From positions 97,848 to 161,847 of the forward strand of contig PNOG01000005.1 in NCBI GenBank assembly GCA_013824685.1: a stretch of 64,000 nucleotides of DNA. The letters run 5' to 3'. The DNA comes from Coprothermobacter sp. Lineage in GTDB: Bacteria > Caldisericota > Caldisericia > Cryosericales > Cryosericaceae. Shown one piece after another: positions 52,995 through 61,364 of this stretch (position 1 is its first letter; every line of letters starts with the position of its first letter). A program made the translations under genes and the position numbers. Under the pieces are notes generated by a model, which was not told the origin of the DNA, did not search any database, and saw nothing but the letters and a program-made list of their open reading frames with translations.

Positions 52995-53831
52995 TTATGC
53001 CTTCACTCGCAACACGTGGGCGATGAGATGTTTGGCGCTGAACTGGAGCAGCAGGATGAGCAGGACGAGGACAAATGCGGCGCTCCAGGCCTGCTGCTGG
53101 AGGGCGGGATACGGGCTGCTGGCGTAGATATAGATCTGGAGCGGAAGAGCTGACATCGGGTGCAGCATGTTCCATTCGATATACCGGCTGCCGAACGCTG
53201 TGAACAGCAGAGGCGCAGTCTCGCCTGCGATACGGGCCATCGACGTGAGCAGTCCCGACGTGATTCCCGCTGCGGCGGTCTTGATGCTGACGTTCCAGAC
53301 CACGCTCGATCGTCTGGCTCCAAGAGCATAGGCTGCTTCCTTGAGGCCTGATGGTACGAGGTTCAGCACCTCCTCGGTGACGCGGGCCGTCGTTGGCACG
53401 AACATGAAGGCGAGCGCGACGCTGGCCGACAGGGCCGAATAGCTGCGGAAGCGCGCAACCAGGAACGTGTAGCCGAAGATGCCAATGACGATGGACGGTA
53501 TCCCCTGCAGGGCGTCGGCGCACAGGCGCACGATGTCGGCGAACCGCTGACCCCGGTGTTCTGCGACATAGATGCCAGTGAACATACCGAACGGTGTCCC
53601 GATGGCGGCTGCCACGAGCGTGATGAGGAAGGTCCCGACAATGGCGTTGAACACGCCGCCGCCACTCTCGCCGAACGGGGCGGGCGCCTTGGTGAAAAAA
53701 TCCCAATTCAGGTAGCGAACACCGGAGATAAAGATGTGCCATATGATGATGACGAGTACGGCAATGAGCAGCCCGGCCGACGCAGCGACCAGGAAGCCCA
53801 TCAGGCCGTTCTTGAGTTTCCGGGCCGTCAT
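52995..53831 (-). CDS. pstA: Phosphate ABC transporter permease PstA
   Basis: A 278-aa membrane permease with about six helices. The ABC permease EAA loop reads LKEAAYALGARRSSVVWNV (about residue 170), and RIAGETAPLLFTAFG (about 205) is a typical PstA segment. LNWDFFTKAPAP near residue 40 also matches PstA. The start overlaps the end of pstC by 4 bp, and pstB follows after 11 bp. Confidence 0.95.
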   Translation of the reverse strand: MTARKLKNGLMGFLVAASAGLLIAVLVIIIWHIFISGVRYLNWDFFTKAPAPFGESGGGVFNAIVGTFLITLVAAAIGTPFGMFTGIYVAEHRGQRFADIVRLCADALQGIPSIVIGIFGYTFLVARFRSYSALSASVALAFMFVPTTARVTEEVLNLVPSGLKEAAYALGARRSSVVWNVSIKTAAAGITSGLLTSMARIAGETAPLLFTAFGSRYIEWNMLHPMSALPLQIYIYASSPYPALQQQAWSAAFVLVLLILLLQFSAKHLIAHVLRVKA

Positions 53832-54757
53832 TGCTGAACCCCCTGCCTCAGAATGACACGCGCCACGATGTTGATGATGATAGCGATCACGAAGAGGATG
53901 AGGGCCAGCTGGATGAGCGATGCGATGTACACCGGGGATGTGGCCTCCAGGAACTGGTTGGCAATCGCCGACGCGAGCGTATTGGCCGGGTCAAAGAGGG
54001 AATGTGGCAGCCGCATCCCGTTGCCGATGACCATGGTGACGGCCATCGTCTCGCCCAGCGCGCGGCCGAGAGACAGGACGAGGGCGCCGACGGTGCTCTT
54101 GCGGACATACGGGAGTTCGACGTTCTGGATGGTGTCCCACTTCGTCGCTCCCAGCGCGAGCGCCCCTTCCTTGAGTTCCGTGGGAACGACCAGCAGCGAT
54201 TCCAGGATGAGGGAGGCGCTGAACGGCAGGATCATGATGGCCAGCAGCAGAATGGCCGCCAGGAGACCGACACCGGTTGTGCCGCTGGCGACAAGGGCCT
54301 CACTGCCCACAAGCTTGCCAAACCAGACCTCGAACTTGCTGACGAGGGGGACCAGGACGAACAGGCCCCACAGCCCGAAGATGACCGACGGCAGTCCGCC
54401 GAGGAGGCCGATGAGATACTTGACTGGTTCCGCAACCTTCTTGCCGGCATAGTCGGCCAGGAAGATGGCGATACCCAGCGCAAACGGGGTCGAGATGAGC
54501 AGGGCGCCAAACCCGGTGATGAGTGTTCCGACGACCATGGGAAGAGCGCCGAACTGCTCGGTGACAGGGTTCCACTCACTGCGCCACAGGAAGGGAAGAC
54601 CAAAGGCCGCACGGGCCGCACGGGAAGAAGTGAAAAGCTCAAGGAAGAACAGGACGATGGTCGTGACGAGTGCGACGGCTGCCGTCAGGCCGGCAGCCGT
54701 GAACGCGCGCTCGCGGATCAGCTCGCGCCGGTCGCTACGGGATGGCTGTGCCGCCAT
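53828..54757 (-). CDS. pstC: Phosphate ABC transporter permease PstC
   Basis: A 309-aa membrane permease, partner of PstA. Six helices are evident. Family signatures include LPFLWRSEWNPVTEQFGALP (about residue 50), GLLGGLPSVIFGLWGLFVLV (about 115) and the EAA loop LKEGALALGATKWDTIQNV (about 195) followed by LGRALGETMAVTMVIGN. The start overlaps the end of pstS1 by 23 bp, so synthesis is likely coupled to that binding protein. Confidence 0.95.
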   Translation of the reverse strand: MAAQPSRSDRRELIRERAFTAAGLTAAVALVTTIVLFFLELFTSSRAARAAFGLPFLWRSEWNPVTEQFGALPMVVGTLITGFGALLISTPFALGIAIFLADYAGKKVAEPVKYLIGLLGGLPSVIFGLWGLFVLVPLVSKFEVWFGKLVGSEALVASGTTGVGLLAAILLLAIMILPFSASLILESLLVVPTELKEGALALGATKWDTIQNVELPYVRKSTVGALVLSLGRALGETMAVTMVIGNGMRLPHSLFDPANTLASAIANQFLEATSPVYIASLIQLALILFVIAIIINIVARVILRQGVQQ

Positions 54758-55799
54758 AGGTCATGGAGTTCACGAGCGCCAGCGCCTTTGTGACGGCAGG
54801 CGCGGGCAGCTTGGCATAGGACAGGCCCTCGTTGATGGCCTGGCCGTCGGTCAGCATCCAGGTCAGCAGCTTTTTGAGCGCCTGTGCCTGTTCAAGCGTG
54901 CGGCCGGCATAGTTCTGTTCCTTGTAGACGAGGATCCACGTGAAGGCGCTGATGGGGTATGCATCTGCTCCCGGGCTGTTCACGATCATGACGCGAAGGT
55001 CGTCGGGAAGGCTGACTGCGGCGGCTGCGGCGGACGACGCGAGACTCGGCGTGACAAATGTGCCGGACGTGTTCTTCAGCGAGGAGAATGGCATGTTGGA
55101 CTGTTCTGCGTAGACAAGTTCGACGTAGCCGACGCTGCCTTTTGTCTGTGAGATCATGCCCGCGACACCGTCGTTCCCCTTGCCTCCGACGCCGGTGGGC
55201 CAGCTTACGGACTTGCCGGCGCCGACTGTCGACTTCCACGATGGGCTGACCGCCGTGAGGTAGCTGGTGAAGATGGACGTGGTGCCTGAGCCGTCCGAAC
55301 GGTGGACGACCGTGACGGCGAGGTCGGGGAGCGAGAGGCCCGGGTTGAGTGCCGCTACCCTCGGGTCGTTCCAATTGGTGACCTTGCCCAGGAAGATGTC
55401 AGCGGTGACTGCACCGTCGAGCTTCAGGGCGGGGTTGCCGTCCAAGTTGTACGACAGCACGACGGCGCCTACGCACGTAGGAATGTGCAGGACGGGCGCC
55501 CCCATGGCTGCTGTCTCCTGGTCATTGAGAAATGCGTCGGAGGCGCCAAAGTCCACGGTCTTGTCGGTGAGGGCTTTGATGCCGCCGCCGGAACCGATGC
55601 TGTTGTAGTTCACGCGGACGCCGGTGACACCGTCATACGTGTCGAACATCTTGGAGTACAGGGGATAGGGAAAGGTCGCGCCGGCCCCCGCCAATTCCTT
55701 GACGGTTGTGGGACCTCCCTGGGAACTGCAGCCGGACACAACCAAGGTGATCACCAGTAGTGTCGCCAGAACCACCGACAAACGACCAAACATCTTCAT
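54735..55799 (-). CDS. pstS: Phosphate-binding lipoprotein PstS (PstS1)
   Basis: A 354-aa periplasmic-binding-type protein. The lipobox LVVSGCSS (Cys near residue 23) implies lipid anchoring. Phosphate-binding segments are GAGATFPYPLYSKMFD, SIGSGGGIKALTDKTVDFGA and HRSDGSGTTSIFTSYL. Start 55799 follows GGGAGG; upstream codons are not needed. It precedes pstC and is the standard operon-linked PstS. Pho-box-like repeats lie at 55887-55908. Confidence 0.95.
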   Translation of the reverse strand: MKMFGRLSVVLATLLVITLVVSGCSSQGGPTTVKELAGAGATFPYPLYSKMFDTYDGVTGVRVNYNSIGSGGGIKALTDKTVDFGASDAFLNDQETAAMGAPVLHIPTCVGAVVLSYNLDGNPALKLDGAVTADIFLGKVTNWNDPRVAALNPGLSLPDLAVTVVHRSDGSGTTSIFTSYLTAVSPSWKSTVGAGKSVSWPTGVGGKGNDGVAGMISQTKGSVGYVELVYAEQSNMPFSSLKNTSGTFVTPSLASSAAAAAVSLPDDLRVMIVNSPGADAYPISAFTWILVYKEQNYAGRTLEQAQALKKLLTWMLTDGQAINEGLSYAKLPAPAVTKALALVNSMTYGGTAIP

Positions 55800-55886
55800 G
55801 CAGACCTCCCGAGATGTGCACGTCACACGAATGTCACAATACAAACTCATAGAATAGGACAATACCGTGAGTACCGCCATTGGCGG

Positions 55887-55908
55887 ATGTTAAGATTGTA
55901 TTAAGCTG
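55887..55908 (-). promoter_or_regulatory. Pho-box-like repeats upstream of pstS1
   Basis: Two adjacent 11-bp units on the plus strand, ATGTTAAGATT and GTATTAAGCTG, resemble the units at 57550-57593. TATTCT (minus strand, 55849-55854) could be the -10 downstream. Confidence 0.45.
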
Positions 55909-55928
55909 AATCTCCCGGGAAATGGAGA

Positions 55929-55956
55929 CAGCGCCCCCGGAGTACCAGGAGCGCTG
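55929..55956 (-). terminator. Hairpin between pstS2 and pstS1
   Basis: CAGCGC (55929-55934) pairs with GCGCTG (55951-55956), with partial inner pairing. Only a weak T-rich tract follows on the minus strand, so this may be a partial terminator that sets relative expression of pstS1. Confidence 0.4.
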
Positions 55957-55979
55957 CGTGAAAGCGGGAGAGACGCGAT

Positions 55980-57482
55980 TCAGTCGGGGATAGGCGCTCC
56001 ACCGTAGGTCATGGAACTGATGAGTTTCTGTGCTTTCTGAACAGCGGCTTCTGGCATCTTCCCATAACCAAGGCTTTCGTTGACCGATTGGCCTGTTGTG
56101 AGCATCCAGTTCAGTACTCGCTTGAGGGCGATCGCTTGTCCCAGCGTTCGTCCAGAGTATTGCTGCTCGCGATACACCAGCAGCCACGTGAACGCGGCGA
56201 TGGGATACGCCTGTGAATCGCTGCTGTTCATGAGGAGGACCTTGAGGTCGTCCGGCAGTTGGATCTGGGCGGCGCGCCCTGACGATGCAAGGGACGCGGT
56301 GATGAAGTTGCCCGATGAGTTGCGCATCGTCGCGTAGGAGAGTTTGGCGCCGATCGCGTAGACGAGTTCCACGTAGCCGATGGCGCCTCTGTTCTGTGAC
56401 ACGAGCCCTGCAACGCCATCATTGCCCTTGCCACCAAGGCCAACGGGCCAGCTGACCGACTTCCCGGCGCCGACCTTCGTTTTCCATATCGGCACGGCCA
56501 TGGAAAGGTAGTTGGTAAAGATGGAGGTCGTGCCGGAACCATCCGAACGGTGAACCGTCGTGATGGCCTGGTCAGGAAGCGTGATGCTGGGGTTCAGGGC
56601 GGCGATTCGGCTGTCGTTCCAGCGTGTGATGGTACCGAGGAAGATGTCGCTGACTGTCCTGGCATCGAAGCGCAGGGTGGGGTTGCCATCCAGGTTGTAG
56701 GTGAGAACGACAGCGCCGACGCACGTCGGAATGTGGAGCACGGGAGCCCCTATCGTCGTGGTCTCAGCCACGGTCAGGAATGCATCGGAGGCACCGAAAT
56801 CCACGGTCTTGTCGGTCAGCGCTTTGATGCCGCCGCCCGAGCCGATGCCCTGGTAGTTGACACGGGTGCCGGTCGAACTGCTGTAGACGTCAAACATCTT
56901 TGAGTACAGGGGAAGCGGAAACGTCGCCCCAGCCCCGGACATCTGGCGTGGAACTTCGACGTCGACGACGGGCAGGACGACGGTGACCGTCCTGGTCTTG
57001 CCGGTGGACGGATCAGCCGTGGGCGTCACCTTAGCGCCAAGCTGTTCCGCGATGAACCGGATGGGAAGGAACGTCCTGCCTTCCCGGATGACAGGGGTCG
57101 TGTCGAGCGTCACGGTCTGACCGTCGACGGTGGCCGTCGTGGAGTCGAGCGAGAGGGAGATGGCCTTGAGTGACGTTGGGGTGTCCGGCAGTCCAAGGTT
57201 GACCCGTGAGACGCTCCCGTTCTGTCTTGTCGTGAATGAGACGCCGGCCCCCATTGCCTCGGCGACAAACCGGACAGGGAGCATGGTGCGGCCGCCGGCG
57301 ATGAAGGGCGCTGCGTCGAGTGTGACGCGTGAGCCGGCGACAGTTGCGACGGTGGAATCGATGGTGAGGACAATAGTTTTGGTCGATGCGGCAGACGTGG
57401 CGTGGACGCCGGGCACCACAAGCCCAATGGCGATAAGCGCAACAAGTGCTACCGACAGGATCCTTCTTCCAGCTGCTGACAT
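55980..57482 (-). CDS. Phosphate-binding protein PstS2 with two N-terminal stalk domains
   Basis: A 500-aa exported protein: signal peptide (residues about 8-30, no lipobox Cys), then two copper-amine-oxidase-N-like stalk domains (about 35-185, hallmarks GGRTMLPVRFVAEAMGAGV and REGRTFLPIRFIAEQLGAKV), then a full PstS domain (about 190-500: SGAGATFPLPLYSKMFD, GSGGGIKALTDKTVDFGA, HRSDGSGTTSIFTNYL). The PstS part is very similar to PstS1. The stalk domains may bind cell-surface polymers and hold the binding protein at the envelope; this is inference. Start 57482 follows GGAGG. Confidence 0.9.
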   Translation of the reverse strand: MSAAGRRILSVALVALIAIGLVVPGVHATSAASTKTIVLTIDSTVATVAGSRVTLDAAPFIAGGRTMLPVRFVAEAMGAGVSFTTRQNGSVSRVNLGLPDTPTSLKAISLSLDSTTATVDGQTVTLDTTPVIREGRTFLPIRFIAEQLGAKVTPTADPSTGKTRTVTVVLPVVDVEVPRQMSGAGATFPLPLYSKMFDVYSSSTGTRVNYQGIGSGGGIKALTDKTVDFGASDAFLTVAETTTIGAPVLHIPTCVGAVVLTYNLDGNPTLRFDARTVSDIFLGTITRWNDSRIAALNPSITLPDQAITTVHRSDGSGTTSIFTNYLSMAVPIWKTKVGAGKSVSWPVGLGGKGNDGVAGLVSQNRGAIGYVELVYAIGAKLSYATMRNSSGNFITASLASSGRAAQIQLPDDLKVLLMNSSDSQAYPIAAFTWLLVYREQQYSGRTLGQAIALKRVLNWMLTTGQSVNESLGYGKMPEAAVQKAQKLISSMTYGGAPIPD

Positions 57483-57549
57483 ACATACCTCCAAGTACTC
57501 GATAAACCCCTTGGGGTTTCCGAGTACTATCATATGGTCATATGGAGGC

Positions 57550-57593
57550 ATGTTTGCTGCGTGTTTGGACCCTGTTCAGATTCTGTTAAGGCG
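57550..57593 (-). promoter_or_regulatory. Pho-box-like array upstream of pstS2
   Basis: Four consecutive 11-bp units on the plus strand: ATGTTTGCTGC, GTGTTTGGACC, CTGTTCAGATT, CTGTTAAGGCG. Helical-period direct repeats of CTGTNNN type are the known form of PhoB/PhoP sites. The array lies about 70 bp upstream of the pstS2 start. Confidence 0.6.
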
Positions 57594-57622
57594 ACAAGCA
57601 ATGCTTGGGGTCTGTATCTCCG

Positions 57623-58681
57623 CTATTTGATTGGCTTCCCCTGCCAGGTGAGCTGGGTAAGGATGTCTCTGGCAGCCTTGCGGACGCTCTCAGGCAGACT
57701 GCCGTACTGCAATGGCTCGGCAAGCGCCTGCCCATCGCCAAGGAGCCAGGAGATGACATCATACACGGCTACAGCCCGCTCCCGTGAGCGGCCGTCATAC
57801 GCCTGGTCGCGGTAGCACACGAGCCATGTCAGGCTGACGATAGGGTACGAGGTTGCCCCGGGACGGTTCAGCAGCGTCCCCTGCAGGTCGGCTGTCAGGT
57901 CTGCAGGGACAGCCGCCTTCATCGAGTCGATGCTTGGCGTGATGAACGCCCCTGAACGGTTCCGCAGTGCGACGCAGGTCAAGGTGGACTGAACGGCGAA
58001 TGTGTACTCCAGGTAGCCGATCGACCCGGACGTCTGCCGCACCATGGCCGCCATGGCGGCGTTGCCCTTGACGCCGACACCGGCCGGCCACGCGACGAGT
58101 TGCCCAGCCCCGACTTTTTCTCTCCAGGTCTGATCGGCAGCGGCAAGGTATGTTGTGAAGATACCGGACGTACCCGAGCCGTCTGCACGGTGGATGACGA
58201 CGACAGGCGAGTCAGGGAGCTTCAGCATCGGGTTGAGCGCTGTGATGCGCGCGTCGTTCCATGTCTTGACGTCACCGCGAAAGACGGCTGACACGAGCGC
58301 CGCGTCCATGCGCAGAGCTGGGTTGCCTGGCAGGTTGACACAGACCGCTACAGCGCCGAGACACGTGGGGATCGCAAGCACCGAAGCAGGAAGGCGTGCC
58401 TGCTCCTCGGCATTCAGCAGGAGGTCTGTTGCGCCGATATCGATCGTCCGGTCCTGCAATGCGCGCAACGCAGCGGAGGAGCTGAGAGCACCATAGACAC
58501 CCTTCACCTGGGTCTTCTCGTACCAGGCGTCGAGCTGCTTGACATACAGGGGCTCGGCAAATGTGGAGCCGGCGATGGCCAGGTCCTTGACCGGAGCCCC
58601 TGGAGCAGTTCTGCAACCGATTGTTCCGATCAGCAGGCTGAAAATCAGTGCGGATATGGCAATACGCTTCATGCGTCTCAT
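57623..58681 (-). CDS. Divergent phosphate-binding lipoprotein PstS3
   Basis: A 352-aa lipoprotein of the PstS type with lipobox LIGTIGCRT (Cys near residue 23). It shares the order IAGSTFAEPLYVKQLD, TIDIGATDLLLNAEEQ, and HRADGSGTSGIFTTYLAA with the other two but is more diverged: SGGGIKAL is replaced by SSAALRAL and the C-terminal half differs strongly. It overlaps the phoR stop by 4 bp, so it is translated with the two-component system. It may act as the sensing receptor rather than a transport receptor; this is inference. Confidence 0.82.
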   Translation of the reverse strand: MRRMKRIAISALIFSLLIGTIGCRTAPGAPVKDLAIAGSTFAEPLYVKQLDAWYEKTQVKGVYGALSSSAALRALQDRTIDIGATDLLLNAEEQARLPASVLAIPTCLGAVAVCVNLPGNPALRMDAALVSAVFRGDVKTWNDARITALNPMLKLPDSPVVVIHRADGSGTSGIFTTYLAAADQTWREKVGAGQLVAWPAGVGVKGNAAMAAMVRQTSGSIGYLEYTFAVQSTLTCVALRNRSGAFITPSIDSMKAAVPADLTADLQGTLLNRPGATSYPIVSLTWLVCYRDQAYDGRSRERAVAVYDVISWLLGDGQALAEPLQYGSLPESVRKAARDILTQLTWQGKPIK

Positions 58682-60462
58682 GGGTCCTCCCTCTTCGTGT
58701 CGGATCGTTCTACAGGTGTCGCAGCAGGTCTGCGAGGCCCCAGGTTCCTGGGGATGTGAATGACGAACGTTGTTCCTTTGTTGACCGTGCTCTCGACGTC
58801 GATCGTCCCGTTGTGGGCAAGGACGATGCGCTTGACGATCGCGAGACCGAGGCCGGTGCCGGGGCGTCCGTGGTCGGTGGCACGGGAGTAGAAGCGCTCG
58901 AAGATGCGCCGCAAATCCCGGGCGGGGATTCCCTGGCCGGTGTCGGACACTCTCAGGATGATATGAGAGGCGTCTGCGGTGGCGGAAACGCTTATTGCAC
59001 CAGCCTGCGTGAAGCGATAGGCGTTCTCGATCAGGTTGATGAACAGCTGCAGCAGCATCAGACGGTCAGCGTACAGGAACCGTCCCTCGCTGTCTACCGA
59101 GAACCTTAGAGCGACACCAGTCTCGCGCCCCTGTTTGTCGAACAGCTCTACCAGGTCACGCTGCAGCTCGCTGAAGTCCACAAGTTCGATCTCCGGCGCC
59201 CTGTTCTCGAAGCGAGAGAGAAGCGAGATGTCAGACGAAAGGGCGATGAGACGGTCGACGTTTCGCTCAACGATGTCAAGATAGCGAACGTTACCAGGCT
59301 CTTCCCTCAGCAGTTCGAGATACCCCCGGATGGCGGTCAATGGGGTCTTGAGTTCGTGGGAAGCGTTGGCGACGAAATCGGCCTTGATGCGCGGCAGCGC
59401 CATGGCATCCGTGATGTCCTCAAGGACGACCAGCACGCGCTGCTTGCCGAATGTCATCTCATCCAGTTCGTGGACACTGCAGGAGTAGTACCGACCGCGG
59501 TCCTCGGCGACGACCGTCTGCGGCCGATGCTCGCCGATGCAGCGCTCAATGGCTGCAAGGCAGTCAGGGAGTGTGACGAGTTCCGCAATATGGCGCCCTG
59601 TTACCGGCAGGGAATTGCCACCGAAAAGATGTCCGAAGTGTGTGTTGGCCGAGAGAACGGCGCCGGTGCTGTCGAGAATGGCAATCGCCTGCGGAACAGC
59701 GTCCAGAACGGCAGAGAGGACTGAGGATTGCGAATGTTCCCGCAGGGTGAGCATCTCGCTTTCCTGCAGCAGCGCGTAGCTTGCTCTCTGCGCTCGTCCG
59801 AGTTCGGTGACGTCGGCGTGCATGGCAAGGCCTGCCAGGCCCTGTACTGAACGACGTTCCAGAGCGTCGGCGAGGTCCGCCAACGGCCTGGTGGCAATGC
59901 GTGCAAGCACGACTGCCAGGACGAGCCACAGTGCGCTGACGACAAGCAGGAGAGGCAGAGCCCAGGAGAGCGTTCTGGACGCGGACTGCCAGGTCAGGCC
60001 GACCGGTGAACTTGCAGCGGCAAAGCCGATGAGCAAGCCTGAGTCTCGGATCGCAACACAGACGGTGCGTTCGCGCTGTCCCGATTCGATGCGATAGGAC
60101 ACGGCAATGCCCACGCCGCCTGCAGTGGCTTGTTTCACTTCGGAGTCAGCGAGGCGGTTGGCGACCACGCCTGGATCGAACTTCGAATCGGCGACAGTCG
60201 AACCCTCAGTATCCAGGATGGTCAGGCGAAGTCCGGCAGGAAGATCCCCACGGACCAGGGGGACAGCAGGGCTCCCGGCATGGACGGCGGCGTACGTGTT
60301 GGACAACAGCAGTGCGGAAGCCTCGAGGCGGCTGACCTCATCGATGCTTGCCTGACGATACACTAACGTGACCAGGGCAACCAGTGCGGTCGCAAGTACG
60401 AGGCTGGTGACGATAAGGATGACGCTGAGCACGTGGAGGGTGTACGGTCGACGCTGGATCAT
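58678..60462 (-). CDS. phoR: Phosphate sensor histidine kinase PhoR
   Basis: A 594-aa membrane kinase. Two membrane helices (about residues 12-36 and 168-192) enclose an external domain of 130 residues; a HAMP-like linker (about 190-245), a PAS domain (about 250-350), HisKA with FVANASHELKTPLTAIRGY (His near residue 373) and HATPase_c follow (NLIENAYRF, DTGQGIPARDLRRIFERFY, GTGLGLAIVKRI). Its place before three pstS genes and after a response regulator supports a phosphate role. It overlaps both neighbours by 4 bp. Confidence 0.9.
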   Translation of the reverse strand: MIQRRPYTLHVLSVILIVTSLVLATALVALVTLVYRQASIDEVSRLEASALLLSNTYAAVHAGSPAVPLVRGDLPAGLRLTILDTEGSTVADSKFDPGVVANRLADSEVKQATAGGVGIAVSYRIESGQRERTVCVAIRDSGLLIGFAAASSPVGLTWQSASRTLSWALPLLLVVSALWLVLAVVLARIATRPLADLADALERRSVQGLAGLAMHADVTELGRAQRASYALLQESEMLTLREHSQSSVLSAVLDAVPQAIAILDSTGAVLSANTHFGHLFGGNSLPVTGRHIAELVTLPDCLAAIERCIGEHRPQTVVAEDRGRYYSCSVHELDEMTFGKQRVLVVLEDITDAMALPRIKADFVANASHELKTPLTAIRGYLELLREEPGNVRYLDIVERNVDRLIALSSDISLLSRFENRAPEIELVDFSELQRDLVELFDKQGRETGVALRFSVDSEGRFLYADRLMLLQLFINLIENAYRFTQAGAISVSATADASHIILRVSDTGQGIPARDLRRIFERFYSRATDHGRPGTGLGLAIVKRIVLAHNGTIDVESTVNKGTTFVIHIPRNLGPRRPAATPVERSDTKREDP

Positions 60463-61148
60463 GCTTCGTCCTCGAGGTAGTACCCGAAACTGCGTGACGT
60501 GCGAAGCAGATGCGCAGCGTAGCTGAGTTTGCGGCGGATGCTGGTGATATGGACGTCGACGACGCGTTCCATGGCGTCGGTCTCACCGGTGGCCCGCAGC
60601 AGGTCTTCACGGGAGACGACCGAACCCTTCCGCTCGACCAGCGTAGCCAGGATGTGGTACTCTGCGGGCGTCAGATCGATCGGCTTCCCGCCGACACTCG
60701 CCGTCTTGCGTGCCGAGTCGACGGCAATCGGTCCCGCGGTCATGGCCCTCTGTTGGGACGCAGTGGAACCCACCTGCGCGCGACGCAGCATGGCGCCCAC
60801 CTGAGCGACGAGCTCGTGGGGGTTGAACGGCTTGCGGACATAAGTGTCTGCGCCCAGTCCCAGCGTGAGAATGACATCGCTCTCGGCCGCCCTGGCGCTG
60901 CAGACGACAATGGGCATGGCGTTGCACGAAGGACGGCTGCGCACTGCCTTGATGACGTCGGCACCGGAAAGCTCCGGCATCATGAGGTCCAGGATCAGGA
61001 GGTCCGGGGGCTGCCGCTGTGTGTCGAGCCACGAGAGGAACGTGACCGGGGACGCGAACGGGACTGGCTCCATGGAGTTCCTCTTCAGGTATAGACCGAT
61101 GAGTTCCCGGATGTCATCGTCGTCCTCGAGCACCGCTATGCGTCTGAT
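60459..61148 (-). CDS. phoP: Phosphate response regulator PhoP/PhoB (OmpR family), probable AUC start
   Basis: A 229-aa response regulator: receiver domain (acidic pocket LEDDDDI, phospho-Asp in LLILDLMMPELSG, Lys in VRKPFNPHEL) and a C-terminal OmpR-type winged helix (LTPAEYHILATLVERKG, VVDVHITSIRRKL). The first standard start codon in frame is GTG 61133, which would remove the first beta strand. An in-frame TGA lies at 61158-61160. Between them, GAGGTGA (61153-61159) is well placed for an ATC at 61148, giving RRIAVLEDDDD after the start, just like family members. I therefore propose an AUC start; a sequence error is the alternative. Confidence 0.85.
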   Translation of the reverse strand: MRRIAVLEDDDDIRELIGLYLKRNSMEPVPFASPVTFLSWLDTQRQPPDLLILDLMMPELSGADVIKAVRSRPSCNAMPIVVCSARAAESDVILTLGLGADTYVRKPFNPHELVAQVGAMLRRAQVGSTASQQRAMTAGPIAVDSARKTASVGGKPIDLTPAEYHILATLVERKGSVVSREDLLRATGETDAMERVVDVHITSIRRKLSYAAHLLRTSRSFGYYLEDEA

Positions 61149-61286
61149 GATCTCACCTCAGGGTGTTTCCATCTACATCATGAATCTATACTATCAAGGT
61201 ATTGCGGCAGAAAGTCAAGAAACGCATCGACTCATCCACCATGTCCATCAACTTGTCCCGTCCTATGGGTGTTGTTTGACGCGAGA

Positions 61287-61315
61287 TTGGACATTCTCGT
61301 CATGTTCGTTATAGT
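61287..61315 (+). promoter_or_regulatory. Promoter of the PTS fusion gene
   Basis: TTGGAC (61287-61292), a 17-bp spacer and TATAGT (61310-61315) precede the start at 61365 by a 43-nt leader. Confidence 0.55.
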
Positions 61316-61364
61316 CGGAACAGAACACGTGTTGCATTCAATTGACGTGACCAGAGGTGAAGCC

